Origin: Parelaphostrongylus tenuis
Taxonomy: Eukaryota; Nematoda; Chromadorea; Rhabditida; Metastrongylidae
Assembly (NCBI GenBank): GCA_019055375.1
Contig: JAHQIW010000708.1
Location: 215,258 to 279,257 of the forward strand
Length of the DNA stretch: 64,000 nucleotides
Reading direction: 5' to 3'
Made by a program: the position numbers and the translations under genes. Shown here one piece after another: positions 22,240 through 37,123 of this stretch. Position 1 is the stretch's first letter. Every line of letters starts with the position of its first letter. A model generated the notes under the pieces. That model was not told the origin of the DNA. It ran no database searches and saw only the letters and a list, made by a program, of their open reading frames with translations.

Positions 22240-22500
22240 TCATCTGCGGTGATGTGATGTCACAAATATACTCAACGATGTTGAGTGATGTGCAAAACGT
22301 TGACGTCAGATGGGAATTGGACCCGCATTTCATCGTTTTTGAAGGAGCGTGCTGACCAAGTGCCTCTCAATGCCTGTTTTGCTAACATTCTTTCTACGCT
22401 ACAATACATCAGTCTATCAGATGGAAGGGTGAAATGCTAGTTCGATTCCCGTCTGACCTCAAGGTTTTACACGTCCTCAACACCGTTGGGTATCTTGAAA
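22240..22500. repeat. SINE-C inverted pair, diverged
   Basis: The left half (GTTGAGTGATGTGCAAAACG, GACGTCAGATGGGAATTGGA) and the right half (GTTCGATTCCCGTCTGACCT, TTTTACACGTCCTCAAC) are complementary SINE-C copies separated by about 80 bases. Confidence 0.75.
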
Positions 22501-22539
22501 TCTTTTGGAAACCGACTTTTTGGATTTCTCCATATCACT

Positions 22540-22850
22540 AATCAATCATATACAATCTGATAAGGATACTACATGTTTTGAGCTAGTAGGTCTAGTGGTA
22601 TACAGGCGCCTGTTTCGTCGTGTTGGGACTCATAAGTATCACCCTCCCTCGGTTCAGCCAATCCCCTGGGGTCAAATAACCCTGTAAAGGAATTGACACC
22701 GATTAAAAAGTCACCCCGAGTCAAGTGATGTATTTACGCGACATTGTGGTGACCGGCAGTCGAGTACGTAGGTGTTAAAATGTATCAAACCTTTTCTGTT
22801 GACCGGTTTCTTTGGCCCCGCTCAAAAGATATACAGTTGGCTGATCAGAC
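22540..22850 (-). repeat. Hammerhead-family repeat
   Basis: The unit carries, on the minus strand, CACCCCGAGTC-type text, GGTGTCAATTCCTTTACAGG, the ribozyme remnant at 22595-22642, then CATGTAGTATCCTTATCAGA. Beyond the outer end it continues into GACCGGTTTCTTTGGCCCCG CTCAAAAGATATA, which is the start of another unit, so this too looks like a head-to-tail dimer remnant. Confidence 0.75.
22595..22642 (-). ncRNA. Hammerhead ribozyme remnant, core mutated
   Basis: The minus strand reads GTGATA, then CTTATGA (core G changed to T), GTCC, a loop, GAC, GAAA, CAG-GCGC-CTG, TA and TACCAC. Helix I has one mismatch and helix II is shortened. The substituted core residue is essential in known hammerheads, so this copy is probably inactive. 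Confidence 0.7.
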
Positions 22851-22859
22851 CAATGGCAG

Positions 22860-23498
22860 GAGGTAGATAAAAGGAAGAGTATAAACAGTTTTGTATGGGA
22901 GGGTATTACCGAGTGAGAGGGTCTTCGTTCGAGCGGTGCTGCTTCCTCGAAGGTGGTCTACTCGAACGTCAAAGGACGAAGGCCAAAGCCGTAATGAGAG
23001 CGAACGAGTGAGAATAACCGACTTGAATCATTGACTCTGAAGAAGACGAAAAAGTCGGAAAGTTAGCCGAGTAAATCTTGCATTCCATCTTGTGGTATCA
23101 GCTGAATCTTGAAAGAAACCATTTTTGATAGTAATGCCGAGGTTAGCTGAAAGTCTCTAAAGTAGTTCTCGAACGCTTCACGAAATCATGAAGCTCTCAT
23201 AAAACTGTTTTGAATTGGTTTTCTTTTATGATTTAGCCAATGGCGAGATGTTGATATGAGGAGTTGTTTGGCTGTTTCAGCGTCTTTCTTCTTCAGAGAA
23301 ATCTTCGTCTTTGTCCATACATTTCCCTGATTTCCTCATCTGAAGAAGACGAAGACATCGGAACGTCAGCTGAATAATTCTTCATATCAACCTAGTAGTA
23401 TTCGCTAAATTATTAGAGCTCTTGTGTAACATTTTAATGCAGGCTTTATGATTCCGTGAAGCGCTCGAGAAATACTTTGAAGGCCGACTTTCGCATAG
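22860..23498. other. No gene; two copies of dispersed motif G
   Basis: The short motif GAAGAAGACGAAAAAGTCGG then AAGTTAGCC occurs at 23040-23070 and again as GAAGAAGACGAAGACATCGG then AACGTCAGCTG at 23341-23373. Both are followed by ATCTTGCATTCC or TCTTCATATC-like text and GTGGTATCAG/GTAGTATTCG. No coding exon is seen. Confidence 0.5.
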
Positions 23499-23819
23499 CC
23501 TCGACATTAAAAGCTAAAGGATAAAGCTCTCGACGTTGATCAACCCCTGAGGGATGCGCCATGCAATCGACTTCAATTTTTAACTTCGTTTGAGGTGATT
23601 TAATGCATATCTGGCCTTTACAATGCTCGCGGTGGCCTCTCGCTGAACCGAGTCAGTGCTGCTTATCCTCCCAGACAAGTCTGAGACGTGCCTGGTACCA
23701 ATTTACCGACCCCGGAGGGATGGATGGCTTGGTGAGCCATGAGCGCGAGATCGAACCATTGACCTCGTGTGCGACGCAGAGCACCTCTAACCACTACGCC
23801 ACATGTGGCCTCGACATTA
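23499..23819 (-). mobile_element. SINE-A insertion with 11-bp target-site duplication
   Basis: The element body is 23510-23808 (299 bp). It is flanked by perfect direct repeats CCTCGACATTA at 23499-23509 and 23809-23819, the mark of target-primed retrotransposition. On the minus strand the head has the A box TGGCGTAGTGG and the B box GGTTCGATCTC. The tail ends in TTTATCCTTTAGC next to the duplication. It is close to the copy at 6451 over its whole length, so both inserted relatively recently. It carries no protein; mobility would depend on a partner LINE, possibly the RTE family seen here. Confidence 0.92.
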
Positions 23820-24893
23820 CCAATTAAAAATGGTATCTTTTGACCCTCCTCTAATACCACAAGATGATATATAAGATTTATTCGGCTACGTTTCGACATC
23901 TCCGCCTTCTTCAGAGCGGATGATTCGAGCCGATTGTTCTCACTCTACGGTCTTCTTCTGGTCTTCGTACTCGTTGACAATCGACTCGAATCTTCTTAGG
24001 TGGAGGAACACTCGCTCGAATGATGAGCCTGCCCTCACTCGACAATCCTCTCCCATAAAGGACGGTTTTTACTTTACCTCTATCATCCTCGTGTTGTTGA
24101 CCTGATCAACTAAGATTATGTGACTAGAAATGCCGAGGAAAAATATCGGTATTCAATTTATGAGTTTTGTGCTTGAGCCTTTAATGAATATCGGTGCTTA
24201 GTCTTACATTTCCTGGCGACTGGTTGCAGAGGCTTCCAAGTTGAGCCGCGATGGCTTACGAATAAATAATTTTTTAAAAAGTGAGTATCTCTTCTCTGGA
24301 TGTCTCACTCTATGGGTGTGTCAAGTCAAGTTCCCTATGAATAGGTGAAGGTGGTATGTTTGAGTCACTTATCGTCCTAGTGGTCGTTGAATGACTCAAG
24401 TGGGTACCAGTGAAATTTCTGTTCGACCCTATCACTTCCCACCCGTAGCCCAGTAGGTCCTTCTAGCTAGAGAGATTTGTTTAGCATCATATCTTTCTTC
24501 TTGGCTTTCGTGAAAGACTCGGACCATCAGGTTCGTGGTCTTTCTGTGGAACGCTCGGCATATCGAGGAGTTATTTTTCACTAGTACTGCCAGAAATGAT
24601 GTTCTTAAATAGATTCCATTCCCCAGCACTCAGGAAATCACGTGGAAACATCTTGGCTCATCATTCCCCTAGATTTCCAGGATTTTTTCCTTACATTTGT
24701 GAACCATTCATAGGTTTTTCGTCGTATTATGAAATAGCTGGAGTAGTAGTGATCATCTTCTCAGCTGAATGTTCAGTCTATACTCGACAGCGATTCAAGA
24801 AATCTTTCATAAAAGTACTTAATTCTTCTCAATGCTGTTACTGCGATGTCTTTTCAGTACTGAGAGGTCTTGTGTGTTTTTCAAGAGTCATAA
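23820..24893. other. No gene; one reversed motif G copy
   Basis: At 23866-23925 (ATTCGGCTACGTTTCGACAT then CTCCGCCTTCTTCAGAGCGG) lies an inverted copy of the dispersed motif G. The open frame 24596-25105 crosses into the deleted mariner at 24894 and is not a gene. Confidence 0.45.
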
Positions 24894-25295
24894 TAGGTTG
24901 GGGAAAAAGTTCTGAGAAAATGCTTATGAAGCATTTATTTATGCTCCTATTACACCACAACAAGACAAATAATAATAGTCTAATAGTCAGAATACTCTCC
25001 TTCAACTTCAAGCTCTTCCTGCCACTTCTCCGGCACAAGACTTTTACCAATTGTGTCTTCGCCCCAAGCCAGATTGATGCGTTCACTTGCCTCCGTTGCA
25101 TTTGAGCCTAACAGCCATTCGTGCACCATTATCAATCTAATTTCCTCGCTTGTTAACTCCATCTTGAAATAAGTGGATAAATTTTATACCAATCAGCGCG
25201 GGAGAAGACGTGCTTCCATATGAGCCCAAAAACACAAAAAATGGCTGGCACTCAAAAAGTTTCAAGCATTTTCTCAGAACTTTTTCCCCAAACTA
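24894..25295 (-). mobile_element. Internally deleted mariner with intact inverted repeats
   Basis: The ends are inverted repeats of about 30 bp: TAGGTTGGGGAAAAAGTTCT then GAGAAAATGCTT at the left, and its near-perfect complement AAGCATTTTCTCAGAACTTT then TTCCCCAAACTA at the right, both with a TA dinucleotide as mariner targets require. On the minus strand a frame at 25162-24980 starts MELTSEEIRLIMVHEWLLGS with the mariner helix-turn-helix start (NATEASERIN). It then jumps directly to the transposase C-terminus (PEKWQEELEVEGEYSDY, stop). The catalytic middle is gone. At 402 bp it is a MITE-like derivative that could be mobilised only in trans. Confidence 0.87.
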
Positions 25296-25382
25296 TACAT
25301 AGGTGGTCTTTTCATTTGAACTCGTGTGATGTCTTTGTTTTGACTGGCTTTTTTTCTTGCGAATTGCGATTTTATGAAGTGA

Positions 25383-28915
<3,533 letters not shown>

Positions 28916-30100
28916 GTGGTTGTTGCTTCTATAGCGTAAATGCTCCATAGCCTGCGGCTTCCATTCAAAAGATGTTCGTGCTCTTCATATCATCATTTCC
29001 TTCCTTATAGTCATTTGAATTCGGGGAGATCCCGCTCCCCATTGTTTTTCGATTGTTCCGTACGTGACAATCACGCCTTGCTTTTTTGCGAAATACATTC
29101 AGCTCAATAATCACACAGCGTCCTTTTGATGTTCAGTTCATTCATTGTTTCGTGTGCCTCTGTTAATAGGTGACGACGTATTGGTCGCTCTCGTTGCTGC
29201 CTGTTCTTACCCATATGTGAGTATGATTGGTGTTCAAATGTTCGTTTGTTTTATTAATATTCCTAACGAATTGCTGGTACTTTTGTAGAACTGGGGGCCT
29301 GATCCCAATAGTCATTGTGTGCACGGTTGCTGCCCTTTTGTTTTTTCTCATTGCTGCGACTTTAACCAGTAGTGAAACGGGTCTGAAACTCTTGTTTCCT
29401 TTTTGAATGCGACTATTTTGCTTAGTTCGGACCCTTTTACTACTCTCCCATCACTTCTGAAAAATATTTTTCCTGTATTAATGCGTGCGAATCCTTGTCG
29501 CTCAGATGTTAATTTATATTTTCCTTCCTGTTATTGTACATTTCTCCTAGAAGAGGTTCACGGTTGGTCCGCGATAGGACATGCCGTACGTCCTCCACGT
29601 GGTTTTAACGAGAAGCTCTAAGGTGCGGTAATTCATTGTTAACATCGCCTAGTGAACCATATATCCCCTTTCGTTCTTGAAGTTTTACTCAGATATCCCT
29701 ATCGATTCTTCCTTTATTTAGCGACCCATTGTTCTGTTGTTCCGTTCTCCATCCTTAACTTCGCAGTTAACTATATAATTCTATGTTTTAGCTCTTCATC
29801 ATATTCCTCCTTTCGGTAAATGTACCACTTTGTTGTCAAGCTGATTACGTATACACTTGGAAATTTTGAAGTCTCTTCCTTTATAGATTATGTACCAAAT
29901 GATTGAGATTCATAAATTATTTCTGAAGAGGTGTATGTGCTACAGTTTACGTCACACGTTTATCGTAATATCTTCAATTGTGAAACTGCGACTATTGCTA
30001 TAGATACCGTCACTTTGTTTTGCTAATTAGATTTATCAGGTCTTCCTATAAGTTTTGGCGACCCCTTTACTTCATACGAAGGCGCCGGGACGAAGAAATG
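28916..30100. other. let-60 3' flank, no further gene
   Basis: No AATAAA lies close to the let-60 stop. A single intact gene was not found here. The minus-strand frame 29163-29351 and the plus-strand frame 29403-29621 resemble nothing I know. Confidence 0.45.
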
Positions 30101-30560
30101 GTCCATTTTGATTCCAGGACAGCAACTTTTCGCATATGTTGGTAATCATTCGAAAGCTTAAAACTCTGGCTAGCGTATGACGTGGCCGTTGTTTGAAAAA
30201 GTTTTTTTTTATAACGATCCAACAGCAGGAAAACATTTATGTTTCACACACGCGTTTTTCTTGCGGGGCAGAGCTCTTCTTCTAGACTTCTAGTGAACTT
30301 CGATAGCGTAAGTTTCGGTAGTTGTAATGCTGCGCTTCATTTATGGAAACAGCGTCTTACTGCAGTGTGCAGGGAAAATAAGATCAATTAGCGTACGCGG
30401 GCATTCGTTTTTTCGGCTAATCTACGGGCTGGGAGTGAGGCACGGTGAGGGGCTGCCCGTGGTTTCAACATGGCGATCGGTCGATGGCGCTGAGGTAGCT
30501 CACGTGTGATGTGCGATTTTTGTTATTCAATTAGTAATTTTTTTCTCCGCTCCGACAGAA
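30100..30560 (+). repeat. Dispersed repeat D copy
   Basis: Contains TTCGATAGCGTAAGTTTCGG, GATGTGCGATTTTTGTTATT and CAATTAGTAATTTTTTTCTC, which recur at 16200-16250, 35455 and 56690. It is non-coding. Confidence 0.45.
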
Positions 30561-30872
30561 ACTCGAGATGAAACGTATGACTCAGGTACTAAAAGATTCC
30601 CTCTACAGTTCATGTACTTCTTGTGTTTCCAGCGAAGTAATAGCCAAAGTGCGCGGCCGATGTAAAACATTCCAGTCTACAGTGTCAGGAAGGGGTCATT
30701 TCAAAAAACCGCCACGTAGCGCAGTAGTCAGAGATTTGAGCTTACGAATTATCAATAGCACTCCTTTGAAAAGATTTTGTCCAGCAGAGGTTTCTTGATC
30801 CCATGCTGTCTAATGGTAGAAAACCGTGTTGGCATTGGAGCATTAAGCAGCAGATTATTGACCAGAAGTAGT

Positions 30873-31211
30873 TAAAATTACTTGACAACACTATCAAAAG
30901 TATGCGCCATCAGTCTTAACGCATTCCTGCAATCTCCTCGGCAACATTTCAATACCGCTTTGTGCAGGATTTTTTGAGCTTTTTTTTGGTACCAAGCTTG
31001 TCCATACTTGCCGCATCATGGCTGAAGAACGAAGCCGAGTCTCGGTTCCTTGCTGAGTTTCGCCACAATACGGCAAGTATGGAAAAATTTCGTGCCATAA
31101 GAAAGTTTGGGGAATTCTGCACAAATCGGGAATGATTTGTTGCTGGATAGATGTCAGAAATGTGTTCAGCCTTATGGCGCATAGTTTGAACAGTGTTTCT
31201 AAGCAATTTTA
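30873..31211 (-). mobile_element. Deleted mariner-like element, 339 bp
   Basis: The ends are imperfect inverted repeats of about 40 bp: TTAAAATTACTTGACAACAC then ATGCGCCAT, and ATGGCGCATAG then GTGTTTCTAAGCAATTTTAA, with TA at both edges. Near the left end the minus-strand frame finishes with GIEMLPRRLQECVKTDGAYF and a stop, the signature mariner C-terminus. The rest of the transposase is absent. Internally, CCATACTTGCCG (about 31001) and CGGCAAGTATGG (about 31071) form a second inverted repeat. It is a non-autonomous remnant of a different mariner lineage from the one at 24894. Confidence 0.8.
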
Positions 31212-32185
31212 ATTACTCTTAGTTAATAAATTTCATGTTTATTGCTCTAGTGCCAGAACTTATGAGAAGACCAATAGTACGATCTGTCTTTATCATTCCA
31301 TCAAGCAATACAAGCTGTACTCATTTGCCAAGATAATGGTTCTTACATGTCAGCCGGTCCCGATAATTCTACATCAGTTCGTTGTGATTCAATCGTTTTA
31401 GATATAGCTTGCCATAGTGCCTGAGTTCGCTTGTAGTACATACCTGGATGTTCGCAGGTTTTCACGCAGGCAAGCCCTTAATCTTGTGCTATGGGATGGG
31501 TTTGGAGAAAGGAACAAAAGGTATGGAGTTAGTAAGGGCTCTCTGAAAATGTAGTCCGGGCGCGCTGTAACAGAATTTCGTCCTAGAAAGCACCTATCGG
31601 AAGCGTCATAACAAGAATTCCTGCAGTTTCGTCTACTCCTGAAACAATCATCGTCCAGCAGTAGTCTTTCCCTCACTATTTCAAGCAGTTGCATATCCTT
31701 GTGCTGATGACGAACGCACTCTTGTTGCGAGTGGGGAACGTTTAGGAGTGCTGAGAGCCCACTCGAATGCAATCAAAACATCGATAATCTAAGTCGTATA
31801 AACCATTTGAAGTAGTTTACACTGTGGAGCCGTTTTGTAACTCATATCAAAGAACTCCAATTTTATAACTTCGAATTAAAGTCGTCAGACAGCGAGATCC
31901 TCTCTTATCCACGAGGGTTATCGCCAAAAATCGGTGGGATTTTGAGGTCGTCCTGAAACGTGTATTGGGGAAAATCCCGGCGCTTATTCATTTTGAAAAA
32001 GTGGTGACACATCCTCAAATTGCTGTTGAATGTGCAATCGAACCAGACCACCTTCATCGATAGCGGTTGTAGGTCAACGAAATGAAGTTCTGGGTCCGGC
32101 ATGGCAAGTAACGAGTGCTGTCTGGGTATCGAATGTTATAGCAGTAGATTGTGACTTCAAAACAGTGAATTTCTGCTTCATTTAA
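31212..32185. other. No gene recognised upstream of nop9
   Basis: Contains two longer minus-strand frames (31772-31398 and 32102-31905) with no recognised domain. No repeat family from elsewhere in the window was spotted. Confidence 0.4.
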
Positions 32186-32194
32186 CCTGTTTAG
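32186..32194 (+). promoter_or_regulatory. Probable spliced-leader acceptor of nop9
   Basis: CCTGTTTAG ends at 32194 and the ATG follows at once, so the acceptor abuts the start codon. No upstream coding exon in frame is seen. Trans-splicing of a leader here is the simplest reading. Confidence 0.55.
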
Positions 32195-35100
32195 ATGACA
32201 AGGAAACGGAAGATTGAGAATGTTGAAAGTGAAGAAGTAAGCTCTGAAAGAAATCGACTTTCTGAATATGGCTATCAGTCGGTTTCTGGTGAGGGATCAT
32301 CAGATTTAGCGAATTCACATCGTGACAAGAACGTTTCTCGTCATACATTTCCTCATAAGGGAAGAGGTATGCAATCTCGTGGCCGATGGAATCATCGAAA
32401 TCAGTCTTTCGGAGGTGATCGAAGTTACACGAGTGCTGATTTCAACCGAGTGAGTTCCAGGCACTGCTCCGTATTCTCTGTGAGCTTTTAGTTTTGTTTT
32501 TTCTAGAAATACGGGCGAGTAGGTGGAAGCGATGAATCAGAGATACCTGGGAATGCGTTGGATGCAGAGAAAACTCACGACAGAGAAGATAAGGAAGCGT
32601 TTCCTGTAGAGCTAGTAAGCTATCTGAAAAGCATTGAGGGTACGATGTTGAGTGATGGACCTCTTGGTGAGTGAAGTAGGTGCTATAGAGGATATTTTTA
32701 CCAAGTATATCAGTCCTCTTTCAGATAGTATGGTGCTGGATAAGTGCGCTCAGGAATGCTCGGGTGAAGAGGAGAAGCTTCTATCGTTCAAAGATTCATG
32801 CGTAATAATCGAGAACATATTTGGTATAGTAGTTGCTCATGCATTTGAATGTTTATCTTGACTTGTTGCTCAAAAGGATAAGGAGAGCTTGTCGATATAG
32901 ATCTAATCCTGTGGAGATGTCTCACCGGCTGGTATTTATCGAGATTTGTGGAGGTGATTGACATGTTTGGCCTATTTGATAACTTGCGGAGGCTTAACGT
33001 GAACACTGAAGTTTGTGTTTTTATCTGCACAGACAAATTTGACATGAATTTGCGCCAATTCGGGGAAAAGAGTGCCTGACCTGTTTAGGGCCCTGGACCC
33101 ACCCCTTTGCGTTTCCAACCCCCAGCGTGCTTTGTCCAAAAATGGAGTGTTGTTGCGTCTAAAAATGGCACACTGGGGATCAGAAGCTGATTTTAAACGC
33201 AACACGCTTCATTGTTAGACGCAGCACATTGAGAGTTAGAGACGCAGGTTGTTGGATCCACGGTTTTGAAAGGGCTAATCAGTCGAAAACACGGGATTTT
33301 TCCAATGTTCTTGTGAATCACAGATCCCTGACATAGCTTCACGCTTCCTGAAAGCATCTAGTTTGAAGTTGTTCAACAAGATCATGCATGTGGCGTAGTG
33401 GTTAGAGGTGGTCGACGACACACATGTGGACGCTAGTTCAATGGTGAATTAGTACAAAACTTGTTTGGGAGGTTAGCAGCACTGACTTGATACATCGATA
33501 GATTACTGAAAGTTTCTGTAAAGGAGAGATATTTATCCAGTCGTCGCTAACCATGCTTGATGAAGACGGGTGGTACGGTGCGATTTTACAAGAATCGATC
33601 TATAACTAGAGCTTTTTAGCTCCTAATTTCAATTTTTATAGGTTCCTCGCAGTATGGAGCTAATTTGTTTCTGTCTCGGTTAGCGCGGCTGAAGCATAAA
33701 CGTCTCCTCGATTTATTGTTTTCGGGCAATGCTTCACGAGTGATTGAAACGCTGTTCTACGCACTTCATCCGCTACAAGACGCCCATCACGTGGAGGTGT
33801 GTATCTGAGTGGTTCTGAATTGTTTACTGAGTGATCTCTTATGACTGCGACTTCAGTTGGTCGAGAAATTCTCGGAATTGTTGTGTGACAATTGGAACGA
33901 CGCTGTCGGATGCCAACATTCGGCATTCCTGATAAGGTGTTTAGCACGTCTCACTTGTGGACTAGCCAGAAAACAGGAGAAGGTGTGTCTTTTATCAGTA
34001 GAGATCTACCGTCAAGTGAATGGTATTCGATATACGAAACTACTTTGCTCTTGTCATGATGTCCAGAAGTGTTGAAAGGCAGACAGATCTTCGAATATCA
34101 AGATGGAGTTTAACCTGCCTCTCGTCCTTTCCGAGGCCACTGCTAGTCGCTGCACTAGCGGGGCTCCTGTTCTGCTGCACTCTTGCTGCGACACAACCGT
34201 CGTTGGTTTCCTGACGGAAGTGATCCTTTGCATGCGCAGGAATAGTGCACTAGAACAGGAGGTTCACTAGTGCAGTGATTAGCATGCGCCTATAGAAGGG
34301 CTGAGACGCGGGATCAACTCGAGCCCGAGTATTATCTTTTTTTATCACTCAGCATTTTTGAATATCTGGTTACAACAACATAATGTTGAAGGACATACAC
34401 ACAAAGCTGGCAAAGATTCAATCGGTGCAAATCGAAAACGAAGACGTTCAAAATGCTTTATCACGGATATTTGGTCGTATAGCGTCGCTAGCTTTAGGAA
34501 ATGTGTCAACTGGTGTGTCTGTCATCGTTTTCGGTCATTATGCATTCATTTATCTTTTTATCGTCTATCTAAATCAGCTTGCTGGGAGAATGTCCACTCA
34601 TCTCTTGTTCTACAAGATGTCATCGAAGCCGACAACATTGCGAAAATGGGAAAATCGCCATCTCTGGTCGAGAAGGTCCTCAGGAACTCCAATGGAAATG
34701 GTAAGATGCGTTTTTGAGACGTTTTTGCAGTTGGATTTACTGACTGCAAAAACGTTTCAACATTTCTAATCTATTGAATTTTCTATTCTCTACAGATCTA
34801 CGTCGGCTCTGGTGTGGAAAAAATAGTTCAAGAGTGTGGGAAAAGTTGGTGGAAAGTTGTAACGAGGAGATGTTGCAGTTACTTTGGACAAACACAGTGG
34901 CTGGACATGTAGGCAGCTCAAAATCCCCTATGATTATCATTCCTAATTTCCAAATTTCAATTCTCCTTTTATTTCTTGCAGATTCGCGAATTGGCTACTC
35001 ATCCATCGGGCAATTTTCCTCTTCAAAGACTCATTGCTAATGTGAAGTCTTTAGAATTGGTAACCGGCTAGATATGTGTATACTTTGTCTCTCTCACGTC

Positions 35101-37077
35101 TGAATAGAACGAATATTGCTTTAGGCGACAGAGGTCTGTCATGAAGCAACACCGTTGCTTCAGATTCTGTTGTCTACAGATAGATGGGGAGTTGCGAACG
35201 CTCTACTTCGATGTGCTGGAAATCATGAAATTTTACAGGGACCGATTCTTAAAGAATTACGAAAGTTCTTCAAGGCTAACACGGTATTGTTACATCTTCT
35301 CAAGTGGATACTGCTATGTTAGAAGGTATATCCAGTCTAACTCTGGAAGAAATTGTGAATTTCTACAGCCAAGGTTTTTTCCCCACACGTTGTAAGATTT
35401 AACCCTCTCAGGGCGGCAATTGATCGATCGCGCAGCGCGATTTGCAGGTGGCTTGTGATTTCCGTTATTTAATTGGGGTTTCTTTTACTCTGTTTTTCGA
35501 GAACTACTTTTTTCTCGTGTAATTTGATGCTCCATGATTTTTCTACTCGCTCATATGCTTTGACTAACTTAAGAGCGAAGGAAATTCCAAAACGTGGTCT
35601 TCTTTTCTCTCACACTGCTTCATGAAGATTTTCCAAAAACCAAGCCTAATTACATAATCGCTGGAATTTGAGCTGATGAATGAGTACCATAGTCTTGTGG
35701 AAAGTCAACCACGGACCCTTGTTGAGCGAACAAATCAGTTTAGGTAGGAATCATAATCTTTTCCCATTACTTTAGCGCAAAATGAAGCCGTTTTCCAAAC
35801 CAAGAGCAGTATTGAAATAACGTTTCTCAAGTTATTAGATGAGTACTAAAAGTTGAGTGGAAGAGCTCTGTGCATCGAAAAGGCCTCTCATCATGGACTG
35901 GAAACGGCAAACGCCGTCCTGGAAGGGTCAAATAGAGCAGATACAGTAATGCGTTGTAATAATGTCGATTGAATACAAGTAATGCCACAAAAGAACTTTT
36001 ATATGGCAAAATAATTGACCACGAAAGAAATGAACTTTACTAATCCCTAGCGTAGAGTCAAGAACCACTTAGCCGGGCACAAAATGATAGTAGCATATTG
36101 AAAAGCACTTTTTTTTATTGCAAGAAGTCTACCGAACGCCTAAGCGTCAGCTTTTTTTCATTTCAGACTCAAAACAAGCTGAATTTTTTTCTGAACGTCA
36201 TCACATTTAACAAGTACGATGGAAGAGATTTTGATGTCAACGATTGTCATTTACATGTTGGTTGATATATTTATTTACATAACAACTCAAATGTTCAAAG
36301 GACGTAGCTTTTTATTGGGTACTTGTTTTGTTTTCCAAATTTGATCCATTGCACTTTAAGGGTGGATTGATACTCGAGACGCTGTTATCATTTCACAAGA
36401 TGAAGACAATTACTGCCTGTTTGGAGGCGTTGCCATCCGAGTACATCGTGCGATTGGTGAGTAGAACAGTGGAAATCCTTTTTCGATCTATTGTTCATTT
36501 TTCAGATTGAAAACTTTGTTGTATTCTGTGCTATAATTCGTATGTGAATACAAAAGTACTAGTCAAAATGACGCAACTGTTCTTTTCGAAAAATCTTGGA
36601 TACGGTTTTTTGCTGCGAACTAAGCTGTCCAATTGTGGACTACACTTCTACATATCATAGTGCAATGGCGTGTAGTGCCTGAAGCTATATCCGGAGAAGT
36701 TGCGACAATTTTTTGACCGTTGAGAAACTGAGGCCACAGGTTTATGAAAGGAACTCTGGCAAGAAATAGGTGTTGAGCAAGGCGATGGTCTAATCCAAAA
36801 CTTTTCTCGGAACAAACAATAAATGTCTTAGGGAGAATGTTCTCTTGGCAACCTCAGATCGCAAGGTGAGTCGTACCGACCAGAACTCTTCTGGATTCAT
36901 GAACAAGACAAGATCTACAAGCAGGAGTCGAAGCATTTTGTGGAGGATGGATGTGAACCGAATAGTGAGAGTACTGGGTCCACAAAGTCAACTGTGATGA
37001 CGATGTGTAAATAAATAATCAAAGAAATAGATAAATATGTGCATATACTTATACACTTGTATATACAAAAATGTTCC

Positions 37078-37123
<46 letters not shown>

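Noticed and set aside
24596..25105. Longest plus-strand frame near let-60 (169 codons)
   Set aside because: It runs across the edge of the deleted mariner, has no family match, and coding signal of the element is on the other strand.
36155..36270. Additional NOP9 exon after the strong acceptor TTTTTTTCATTTCAG
   Set aside because: None of the three frames gives family-like residues, and no donor keeps the phase to the next exon.
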